In this document: piece by piece, positions 17,461-26,448 of the stretch
Layout: each line of letters opens with the position of its first letter
Numbering within the stretch: position 1 is the first letter of the stretch
Assembly: GCA_937625935.1 (NCBI GenBank)
Contig: OW569396.1
Coordinates: 1-49,460, forward strand
Length of the DNA stretch: 49,460 nucleotides
Source: Tetramitus jugosus
Taxonomy: Eukaryota > Heterolobosea > Eutetramitea > Acrasida > Vahlkampfiidae
Direction: 5' to 3'
Translations under genes and position numbers: made by a program
Notes under the pieces: generated by a model
What the model saw: the letters and a program-made list of their open reading frames with translations, nothing else
Database searches by the model: none
Told to the model about the DNA's origin: nothing

Positions 17461-18006
17461 ATGAATATTTTATTATTTGTTGGAGTGTTTATTGTAGTTT
17501 GTACTACACAAAATTTACTAGGCATTGGGTGTGATTCATCACAAGCTTTATTGGATAATGATTTAAAAGAAATTCATGATAAAGAAATGCAAGCTTTATT
17601 GGATCATGATTCAAGAGAAATTCATGATAAAGAAATGCAAGCTTATGATAAAGCAGAAAAAATGTTGTTAAAGCAACAAGAGATAGAAAAAGAAAGTGTA
17701 TTACAAATACAGTCTTTAATAACAGCTTCTTATGAAGCTGATTCTATTGTTCATGAGAAAATGTATAGAGTGGTATCAGCATACAGGGATCATCTTTGTG
17801 ACAACATAGAAAGAGATGGATTCTCATTAACTAGAGAAGATAGATCACTAGTTTTTTGTCAGGTTCATGATATGTTTATGGCGGTAATAGGTCAAGTTGA
17901 ATCTAAGAAAGAGGCATGCGAAATAGTTGATGCTTTGTATAATCAAAAAGTATTAAACAACATGGACGGTATAGAAGAAATTATTCAACGTACTAGAACA
18001 CATTAA
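17461..18006 (+). CDS. Unidentified protein with tandem repeat, 181 residues
   Basis: Not recognised. An N-terminal hydrophobic segment (NILLFVGVFIVV) could be a membrane anchor or signal; it is followed by a Cys near residue 24. Residues 28-59 are two copies of a 16-residue repeat, QALLDxDxxEIHDKEM, encoded by a 48-base direct repeat at 17542-17589 and 17590-17637, with a third partial start. A charged helical, probably coiled-coil region follows, then a more globular C terminus (about 95-181). The gene is visibly richer in G and C and in acidic residues than its neighbours. It sits between atp1 and trnS(gcu). Its origin may differ from that of the core genes. Confidence 0.7.
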   Translation: MNILLFVGVFIVVCTTQNLLGIGCDSSQALLDNDLKEIHDKEMQALLDHDSREIHDKEMQAYDKAEKMLLKQQEIEKESVLQIQSLITASYEADSIVHEKMYRVVSAYRDHLCDNIERDGFSLTREDRSLVFCQVHDMFMAVIGQVESKKEACEIVDALYNQKVLNNMDGIEEIIQRTRTH

Positions 18007-18022
18007 AAAAAGTATTACTGAT

Positions 18023-18097
18023 TAAAAGATGCCTGAGTGGTCAAAAGGGTTAGTTTGCTAAACTAATAAATCGCAGGTTCGAATCCTGTTCTTTTCT
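18023..18097 (+). tRNA. trnS(gcu): tRNA-Ser (GCT)
   Basis: Anticodon stem TTAGT/ACTAA, loop TTGCTAA (GCT). T arm GCAGG-TTCGAAT-CCTGT. Acceptor pairs 2-7, T1 facing C72. Its discriminator base directly abuts trnW with no gap, which leaves little room for conventional 5' leader. Confidence 0.9.
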
Positions 18098-18168
18098 TTA
18101 GGAGTAGTTCAACGGTAGAATGTGAGTCTCCAAAACTCAATATAAGGGTTCAATTCCCTTCTCTCTTA
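18098..18168 (+). tRNA. trnW(cca): tRNA-Trp (CCA)
   Basis: Anticodon stem TGAGT/ACTCA, loop CTCCAAA (CCA, reads only UGG). T arm AAGGG-TTCAATT-CCCTT. In the acceptor stem positions 4-7 pair, but 1-3 (TTA) face C70, T71, T72 and cannot pair. This is the clearest 5'-editing candidate. Confidence 0.9.
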
Positions 18169-18176
18169 TCTATTTT

Positions 18177-18249
18177 TGCTCCTTCGTCTAGCGGTCTAGG
18201 ACGATACCCTTTCACGGTACAAACACGAGTTCAAATCTCGTAGGAGTCA
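18177..18249 (+). tRNA. trnE(uuc): tRNA-Glu (TTC)
   Basis: Strong resemblance to bacterial tRNA-Glu (TCGTCTAG D arm; loop with TTC anticodon in CCCTTTCACGG). T arm ACGAG-TTCAAAT-CTCGT. Acceptor pairs 3-7, G2-T71 wobble, T1 facing C72. Confidence 0.92.
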
Positions 18250-18302
18250 TTTTTTATTACAGATTATTTATATTAGAAATAATGTTTTTTAAAACATTAT
18301 TT

Positions 18303-19962
18303 CGTGTAGAGTAGGGTTTTATTCTGGCTCGGAGTGAATGCTACTGATATGCTTAACACATGCAAGTTGAACGTATCTTTTTAATGTTAGAATTCTTTTA
18401 TAAGAATAAGTAAAGATTTACGTAGCGAACGGGTGTAAAATGTAGATTGAATGTTACTTAAAAGTTTGGGATGATTGTTTTTACATAAATACCGAATACA
18501 ATTAAAGTATTTAATATAAATAGTACTTATAATAAAGGCTTATAAAGTCGCTTTTAAATACGCATCTATAGTTTTAGGTAGTTGGTGTGGTAATGGCACA
18601 CCAAGCCAGACATGCTTAGCTGTTCTGAGAGGATGTACAGCCACATAGAGACTGAGACAAGGCTCTGGCTCCGTTTGGAGGCAGCAGTGGGGAATCTTGG
18701 GCAATGAGCGAAAGCTTGACCCAGCAATATCAATAGAGTGAACGAAGATTTTTAATCGTAAAACTCTTCCTTTAGCTAAGATTATGACTTAAACTAAAGA
18801 TTAGCGCTGGCAAAATCTCGTGCCAGCCGCCGCGGTAATACGGGTAGCGCTAGTGTTATTCCTCTTGATTGGGCGTAAAGGGTGTGTAGGCGGTATAATA
18901 AGTTAGAAATGAAAGACTATGCTTATCAATTGTAAATTTCTAAAACTATTATACTAGAGTAATATGAAAGATAGCGGAACCTTTAACATCAGAGTTGAAA
19001 TGCGTATACATTAAAGGGAACCCCGAAGGCGAAAGCAGCTATCTATTTATTTCTGACGCTGAGGCACGAAGGCATGGGGATCAAATAGGATTAGATACCC
19101 TAGTAGTCCATGCTGTCAACGATGAGTATTAAATGTCTTACTATTTAGTGGGATGTTACAGCTTACGCGTTAAATACTCCGCCTGGGAAGTACGATCGCA
19201 AGATTGAAACCTTAAGAAATTGACGGAGGTTAGTTGCAAGCGGTGGAGCATGTGGTTTAATTTGATAAAACGCGTAGAATCTTACCAATCTTTGATATAT
19301 CCATAATAGATAGTTAGAACTTATTATTTATAATAAACTAAAGACTTGTCTTTCTATCTCATAACATATTTATTTAAAATATGTTATGAATCTTTGTAAA
19401 ATATTTTTTTTTTAGAATATTTGCTTATATAAAAATTGGATACAGATGCTGCATGGCTGTCGTAAGGCCGTGCTGTGAAGTGTTAGATTAATTTCTTTCA
19501 ACGGCCACAACCCCTATCCTAAGTTGTTTTACTATTCAGTAAAGAGAAACTTGGGATATTGCCTACGTAATGTGGGATGAAAGTAGGGACGACGTCAAGT
19601 CATCATGGCTCTTATAGATTGGGCTACACATGTGCTACATTGGTAGATACAAAGAGAAGCAAAGATGTGAATCTGAGCAAATCTAAAAAATCTATCTTAG
19701 TTCGGATTGTTCTCTGAAACTCGAGAACATGAAGTTGGAATCGCTAGTAATCGTGGATAAGAACGCCACGGTGAATTTGTCACCTAACCTTGTACATACC
19801 GCCCGTCACGTCACGAAAGTTGGTTGTTCTGTAGGTTGTATTTAAATTTATTATAATTATTTATTAATGAAATAAAGTATCAGTACAATCAAAGGGTGAT
19901 CGATGATTGAGATGAAGTCGTAACATGGTAGGCGTAAGGGAACTTGCGCCTGGAATAATGTA
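18303..19962 (+). rRNA. rns: Small subunit ribosomal RNA
   Basis: 16S-like rRNA, about 1,660 bases. Recognised by the 5' region TCTGGCTCGGAGTGAA, the 530 loop GTGCCAGCCGCCGCGGTAAT, the 790 loop ATTAGATACCCTAGTAGTCC and the 3' decoding region GCCCGTCACG followed by GAAGTCGTAACA. Ends are estimated by homology. The 3' tail after the terminal hairpin reads TGGAATAATGTAAAT and lacks the CCTCC anti-Shine-Dalgarno. A 12-bp AT-rich hairpin at 19360-19388 marks a variable region. Confidence 0.96.
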
Positions 19963-19966
19963 AATT

Positions 19967-20043
19967 GTTGGAGTAGATTAAATTTTTAGGAAAATCGTCA
20001 GACTCATGATCTGAAGACACTGGTTCAAGCCCAGTCTCCAACT
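19967..20043 (+). tRNA. trnMf(cau): Initiator tRNA-Met (CAT)
   Basis: Lies in the spacer between the rRNAs. Anticodon stem TCAGA/TCTGA, loop CTCATGA (CAT). T arm ACTGG-TTCAAGC-CCAGT. Acceptor GTTGGAG/CTCCAAC perfectly paired. The D stem GATT/AATC has A11-T24, the purine-pyrimidine pair typical of bacterial initiators; the other two CAT tRNAs have C11-G24. Confidence 0.85.
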
Positions 20044-20046
20044 TAA

Positions 20047-22090
20047 AAGAGGTTTTTTAACAAAAAATAAACAAGTAATAAATGGATGCCTTGGCATTTA
20101 GTTAATGACGTTGTAAACGATAAGCTAGTTAGAAAACGGCATGTTATCTATGAAATTAGCGTTTAAATTATTGCATATTATTATGTAATAATTACATTTT
20201 TTATTATTGCTAAAAAAGTGAAACATCTCATTATTTAGTAAATAAGAAATCAACAGAGATACTGTAAGTAGTGGTGAGCGAAAGCAGTTTAGACAGTAAT
20301 GATATATGTACTAAGAAAAGCGCTGAAAAGGCTTACTATATATGGTGACAGTCCAGTATTTTGTACATACATTCTGCAAATATTGTTTTCTATATACCTT
20401 AAAATTTTTTATTTTTTGAAGTTATAAATTAATTGTACATAAAGTTATATATTTATATATAACTTTATGTACAATTTTTATATAACTTTTTGTGTATAGA
20501 ATTAGTTTAGAAATAAAGATGATATTTGCCTTCTTAAAGTAGGATAATAATTCATATATTGTTTGAATAATGAATACCACTTTAAATGTCTATATACAAC
20601 TAAATGACCGATAGTGAATAGTACTGTGAGGGAAAGGTGGAAAGAAGCCGTGAAAGGTTTGAAGACGTAACTGAAGTTTATTACTTATTAGCATATGAAG
20701 CACTATTGACGGAAGCGTCTTTAGAGAGTGACATTATACCTTTTGCATAATGGGTCAACGACTATATAAAAATAGCAAGCTTAATTTATTAAAAGTAGGC
20801 GAAGTTAAAACAAGAATAACAGAAGTTATTTTTATATAACCCGAAGCTAGGTGATCTATTCATGATCAGATTGATGAAGACTTTAATAGGTTTTTGGAGG
20901 ATCGAACCCGTGTATGTTGCAATATACTGGGATGAATTGTGAATAGGGGTGAAAGGCCAATCAAACCTAGAATAGCTGGTTTTCTGCGAAATCTATTGAG
21001 GTAGAGCATTTATTTTAGTCTTATTAGGGTAGAGCACTCATTGTATGATGGGGACCATCATATCTTACTGAATACAATAAAACTTTCAATACTAATAATG
21101 AATTAAATGAATAGTCAGAATGTAAGTGATAAGATTTATATTCGAGAGGGAAACAGCCCAAATTACAAACTAAAGTCTTAAAATATATATTTAGTGAATG
21201 AGGAGTTAATGTGTATAAAATCATTCAGGATGTAGGCTTGGAAGCAGCCACCATTTAAAGAAAGCGTAAATGCTCACTGAATCGTAATACAATCATTCTG
21301 TAAATGTATAGAGTCTAAATATATTACTGAAGTTGTAATATTAAGTAGCAGAACATTCTGTAATTTGCTGAAGGAAAACAATGGTTGTTTGTTTAGTGTT
21401 TGAAAAAATCAGAAGAGATTATGTTGACATGAGTAACTTAAATAATGTGAGAAACATTATCGCCGAAAATCCAAGGGTTTCATATTTACAGATTATCTAA
21501 ATTGAGTTAAACGGTTTCTAAGAAAATAAATAAAACATATTTTTTGATGAAAATATTATTTTTATATTCTAATAAAGGTGACAGTATATATAGTTTTATG
21601 CTTTTAAGTATAAATGAGTATACTCAGGAAAAACCTTTATATATATTGGTGTTTAGTATTTAAGACCGTACCCTAAGCGGACACACGTGGATAAGTAGAG
21701 TATACTAAGGCGATTGAGATAATAGCATTGAAGGAACTCGGCAAAATAACTCCGTAACTTCGGAAGAAGGAGTATTATTTATCTATTCAGATAAATAGTG
21801 TAACAGAGCAGGGAAGGGCGACTGTTTAGCAAAAACACAGGACGCTGCAAAATTATAATATATGATGTATTGCGTCTGACACCTGTCCGGTGCTGGTAAT
21901 TTGAAAAAAAAAAGTGAAAGCTTTTTTTATAAGAGCCGGTAAACGACGGCCCTATCTTGAGGGTCCAAAGGTAGCGAAATTCCTTGGCAGTTAATTGCTG
22001 TCCCGCATGAATGGTGTAACGACTTTTCCACTGTCTCCAATGTTATCTCAGTGAAATTGAATTTTCTGTGAAAATGCAGAGTACTTGCAG

Positions 22091-22124
<34 letters not shown>

Positions 22125-22435
22125 TCATAAATAGTTTCTAATTTTTGGGGAAATGTAGAATAGGCATAAATTTGATTTTTTAAGGTCTTTTTTTTTTTGA
22201 AATATTGTTTTTTTCTGAGTTAGTACTAATAAGTATATTTAATATTTTATGATTGGTAGTTTTTCTGGGGCGGAAACCACCTAAAAAGTAACGGTGGTGT
22301 ACAAAGGTAAATTTCAATAATAATTATAATTATTTGAAATATTCAGTGGTATAAGTTTGCTTGATTGTTGTATAAACAAATATAACAAGAACGAAAGTTG
22401 GTCACAGTGATCCGATAATTCTGTGTGGAAAGGTT

Positions 22436-22475
<40 letters not shown>

Positions 22476-22507
22476 TATGACTCCTTAGAGTCCTAATCGA
22501 CGGAGTT

Positions 22508-22542
<35 letters not shown>

Positions 22543-22921
22543 AGCTGAAAGCGGTTCCAAGGGTTTAGCTGTTCGCTAATGAAAGTGGTACGTGAGCTGG
22601 GTTCAGAACGTTGTGAAACAGTTCGGTCCCTATCTACTGTAAGGTATTAGAGAATATATTTTAACTTTTTTTTAGTACGAAAGGACTGAAAAAAGCGCAC
22701 CTCTTGTGTACCAATTGTATGGAGTATTTTACAAAATGCATCGTTGGGTAGCTACGTACGTAAAAATAATTGCTGAAGGCATCTAAGCAAGAAGTTTTAA
22801 AATGTTGTTTTCTTTTGAGGATAGTAATAGACTATTACTTTTTAGGTTAAGTGTGTATATCATGTAAGTGATTCAGCTTATTAATACTAAAAGTCCAATA
22901 ATTTTTTGTTTCAGACCTCTT
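20047..22921 (+). rRNA. rnl: Large subunit ribosomal RNA
   Basis: 23S-like rRNA, about 2,875 bases. Landmarks are GGATGCCTTGGCA at the 5' end, GGATAACAGGCT and the ATGTCGGCTCATCACATCCTGG peptidyl-transferase region, and the sarcin-ricin loop AGTACGAAAGGACT. The ends were set by a terminal helix: 20047-20053 pairs with 22915-22921 and 20059-20068 pairs with 22901-22910. An internal 21-bp perfect hairpin (20431-20476) lies in domain I. No intron is seen. Confidence 0.96.
20431..20476 (+). repeat. 21-bp perfect hairpin in LSU rRNA variable region
   Basis: Arms 20431-20451 and 20456-20476 are exactly complementary with a 4-base TTTA loop. It probably forms an extended rRNA expansion hairpin in domain I. 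Confidence 0.8.
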
Positions 22922-23046
22922 ATTTTTTTTTTACTTTTTTACATTCGCATTCACCTTTAACCTTATATCCCCTGTATTATATATATTTAATAAAGTATAT
23001 ACAATATTTATATAATTTTAAAGGTACAAATAATTAATTATAAAAT

Positions 23047-24144
23047 ATGAATTTTCTTTTTTTTTTTATTTATATCTTTCTTGAAGTTGATAGATTTATA
23101 CGTAAAATTTGTTCTTTTATTCGTGATTCTATTCGCGATTATTTTTTTTTATTTATCGAGTCTAGTTATTTTATACTTCTATTATTAGTATTAGTTGTAA
23201 TTATATTTAATTTATTATCTATTGCTATTACTACTTTATTAGAAAGAAAAGCAATGTCTAGTATACAAAGACGTAGAGGACCAAATATAGTAGGTTTTTT
23301 TGGTTTATTACAGCCTATTGCTGATGGATTAAAATTATTGCTTAAGGAAATAATTTTACCAAGTAATTCTAATGTTTTTATTTTTTTATTTTCATCTATT
23401 TTAACATTGTTTTGTAGTATGTTATTATGGTTAGTAATTCCTTTTTCAGATTCAATATTATTACTTGATTTGAGTTATTCTAGTTTATATTTACTAGCTG
23501 TTTCTTCTTTTTCTGTGTATGGTATTATTTTTTCTGGGTGGTCTAGTAATTCTAAATATGCTTTTTTAGGTGGTTTACGTTCTGCAGCTCAAATGATTTC
23601 TTATGAGGTTACTATTGGTTTAGTGTATGTAAGTATTATTGTAATGTGTGATAGTTTTAGTTTTGTAGACTTTGTATTATGTCAAGAATATGTATGGTTT
23701 GTATTTCCTTTATTTCCACTTTATATTGTGTTTTTTATTTCTATGTTAGCTGAAACTAATAGAGCTCCTTTTGATTTACCTGAAGCAGAAGCTGAACTTG
23801 TTGCAGGTTATAATGTAGAGTACTCTTCCATTGCTTTTGCTTTATTTTTTTTAGGAGAATATGGTAATATGATATTAATGAGCACTTTAAATACAATTTT
23901 TTTTTTAGGTGGGTGGTTTCCTATATTTAATATAACTTTATTTAATGAATTAGTAGATCCTTATATTTGGATTGCAGTAAAAACTGCTTTTAATGTTTTT
24001 GTTTTTGTTTGGGTTAGAGCTAGTTTACCTAGATATAGATATGACCAATTAATGAAATTTTGTTGGAAAGTATTATTACCAGTTACTTTATTTTTAGTTT
24101 TTTTTTTTCAATTTATTTTAATATACTTTGAAATGTTTATATAA
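23047..24144 (+). CDS. nad1: NADH dehydrogenase subunit 1
   Basis: Complex I membrane subunit that forms the entry of the quinone chamber. 365 residues with eight or so helices. Conserved segments are [31 protein letters not shown] and [20 protein letters not shown] followed by YNVEYSS. The first 45 or so residues ([18 protein letters not shown]) extend the usual N terminus. ATG 23047 is the first in frame. It lies 125 bases after LSU. Confidence 0.97.
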   Translation: MNFLFFFIYIFLEVDRFIRKICSFIRDSIRDYFFLFIESSYFILLLLVLVVIIFNLLSIAITTLLERKAMSSIQRRRGPNIVGFFGLLQPIADGLKLLLKEIILPSNSNVFIFLFSSILTLFCSMLLWLVIPFSDSILLLDLSYSSLYLLAVSSFSVYGIIFSGWSSNSKYAFLGGLRSAAQMISYEVTIGLVYVSIIVMCDSFSFVDFVLCQEYVWFVFPLFPLYIVFFISMLAETNRAPFDLPEAEAELVAGYNVEYSSIAFALFFLGEYGNMILMSTLNTIFFLGGWFPIFNITLFNELVDPYIWIAVKTAFNVFVFVWVRASLPRYRYDQLMKFCWKVLLPVTLFLVFFFQFILIYFEMFI

Positions 24145-24213
24145 ATTTTTTTGATACAATTTGATATTTTATTTATTGTAAACGAATACACTACTATTTT
24201 TTTTATATATTAT

Positions 24214-26379
24214 ATGCAGAAATATTTAAATTGGAAACGTTTACTAGTTAAGTACATTAAATACAAAAAAAAAGGTGATTATTTTTTAACTCTTCAAAAT
24301 ATTAAATATTATAATAGTAATTTATTTCAATATAAGTATAAATATTATAATCGTTTATTGCAAAAACAAATATCTTCTGGTTTTTTTTTCCCTAGTGTAG
24401 AAATTCAAAATGTTGAAAATTATTATTTAGGAAAGCATTTTATTGTGCATAATACTCTTGATTATTTTAAGGATAGTTTAAATAAGTATTTAAAAAAAAA
24501 AAAATCAATATACAAGTACAATTATAATACAGCGGAACCATTAAATTCATATTTAAATATTTTTTGTACATTATGTAGTATTGAAAATGTTTATTCTTTT
24601 TATAATTTTTCTAATGTTATGTATTTTATGGACTACGATCACACAGAAGTAGATTTAATGAATTTTGTACATTTTGATTATACTGGAGGTTCTTCTGAGA
24701 TATTACATCTAGTATTATTTCATAATGATATTATTTATAATAACTTTAGTTTTGAATTTTTTGAAAATAAAAATACTATTTCCGCTCATTATATACGTAC
24801 TTCTAAATTATTTGATCTTAATTCTTCTATTTTCACCGAGATGTTAATAAGTAATTCTAATAGTAAAGTATGTTATAATAATTATGCTAGTTATGATTAT
24901 TTACATTCATATTTTTTTTTAAATATGAGGGATAAATTAAAAAAAAATATAAAATATGAATTACAAAAAAGATATACAGAAAAATTAGAATACTTAGCTG
25001 AATTTAAAATTAGAATGGAAGAATATTTAGCGCGTATAAAAGAAGAAACAAGAATAAAATCTGATAAAAGTATTGGAGAAAAACAGAAAGAAAGATTAAT
25101 AATTGAAGGGCACCGTAAACAAAAAGAGGCTGAAACACAAAGAGCAGAATTTAAAGAAAAAACAAGTAAAGAGTTTATACTTACTCAAATTGATTTTTCT
25201 AATTATACATATTTCAAGCCGTCTTTAAATGATGTACATAGTCTACCGATTAATAATTTTGATTATTTATCTAATTTAAATAATACTAATAAATTTATTA
25301 GTAATAATATATATCAGTATGAATATGAAAATATAAATAATCAAATTTCTATTTATGATAAAAATACAAAATCAGGTGCAATTAATTCTATAGTAGATAA
25401 AATTAGTATTAATAACTTAAATTATTATGAATTAAATATACAAGAACCTATCAATAAAGAATTACAGTTAAAACAAAATAAATATAATTTTGAAAAATAT
25501 AATAAATTTTTTATGGATTTATTGAATGGATTATTAAATTATTCTGAATTACGTAGCTTTGATATTGAAAATTTATATAAAAGTAAAAATAAATTTGAAA
25601 GATTATTTAGTAATAGATTTAAGATATTAAAAATTATGTATAATAATTATAAATTAAATACTAAATTTCCAATTAAATATTTATATTTTTCAAAGTCTAA
25701 AGTACAAACTAGTAGTAACATTAGTAATAACACTATATTATATTATCGAAAAAAAAATATATATGTTCAACTATTAATTCCTAGAATTAGTAATTTATTA
25801 TATTATCCTTCCTCATACTTTTTTGATGCAAAGCATAATTATTACACTTATTGGGATATTAACTGTCTATATTATAAATTTTTAGGTTTTTTAATTAAGC
25901 ATGGTAAAAGACATAAAGCAGAATCTATATTAAGTAATAGTTTTTCTTTTCTAAAGAACTTAAGTTTATGTAATCCATTATATTTATTTATGAAGGCTAT
26001 TTATAATGGTCAAACTTTTTTTGAATTTACAAAACAAAAAAAACAGACTAAATCTATTTTAATTCCTAGATTTGCACCTTTAAATAAACGAGTTAGAATT
26101 TCTATGCGTTTAATTACTCAAAATATTAGAGATCATGATAATTTACGTAAAATGAAAAAATCAAAAAAATATAAAGTAAGTACTTCTTATTTATTATCAA
26201 ATATACTTATTTCTTATTTTTTCAAAATAGGTAAAGTAAAAACTGATCTAAAAACTAATGTAACTAGTGCTTTTAAGCAAAAACATTTATTACGAAAAAA
26301 TGTTGGAATATTTGTATACAATAGATTATTAAAATTTTTAGCTTTTCGTAAAATTAGAGGATATCATATTAGCAAATAG
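24214..26379 (+). CDS. rps7: Ribosomal protein uS7 with very long N-terminal extension
   Basis: Residues from about 550 to the end (721) look like uS7: LIKHGKRHKAESILSNSF, then NPLYLFMKAI, ILIPRFAPLNKRVRISMRLI (family positions of P..V.L.PVR+...+A+..) and RDHDNLRK, then a basic helical tail. Bacterial uS7 is about 156 residues. The first 550 residues match nothing I know; they include a charged coiled-coil-like section (about 245-320, many K/E/R). The frame is open from TTG 24151, but ATG 24214 is preferred. No stop interrupts the fusion, and only 69 bases separate it from nad1. Confidence 0.7.
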   Translation: MQKYLNWKRLLVKYIKYKKKGDYFLTLQNIKYYNSNLFQYKYKYYNRLLQKQISSGFFFPSVEIQNVENYYLGKHFIVHNTLDYFKDSLNKYLKKKKSIYKYNYNTAEPLNSYLNIFCTLCSIENVYSFYNFSNVMYFMDYDHTEVDLMNFVHFDYTGGSSEILHLVLFHNDIIYNNFSFEFFENKNTISAHYIRTSKLFDLNSSIFTEMLISNSNSKVCYNNYASYDYLHSYFFLNMRDKLKKNIKYELQKRYTEKLEYLAEFKIRMEEYLARIKEETRIKSDKSIGEKQKERLIIEGHRKQKEAETQRAEFKEKTSKEFILTQIDFSNYTYFKPSLNDVHSLPINNFDYLSNLNNTNKFISNNIYQYEYENINNQISIYDKNTKSGAINSIVDKISINNLNYYELNIQEPINKELQLKQNKYNFEKYNKFFMDLLNGLLNYSELRSFDIENLYKSKNKFERLFSNRFKILKIMYNNYKLNTKFPIKYLYFSKSKVQTSSNISNNTILYYRKKNIYVQLLIPRISNLLYYPSSYFFDAKHNYYTYWDINCLYYKFLGFLIKHGKRHKAESILSNSFSFLKNLSLCNPLYLFMKAIYNGQTFFEFTKQKKQTKSILIPRFAPLNKRVRISMRLITQNIRDHDNLRKMKKSKKYKVSTSYLLSNILISYFFKIGKVKTDLKTNVTSAFKQKHLLRKNVGIFVYNRLLKFLAFRKIRGYHISK

Positions 26380-26448
26380 CATATATTAAATTTTTATTCG
26401 CATAGCAACTATTAAATAGAAATAATACTATGTGTAATTTTTATTTAT

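Noticed and set aside
21024-21224. 66-residue minus-strand ORF
   Set aside because: Lies entirely within conserved LSU rRNA.
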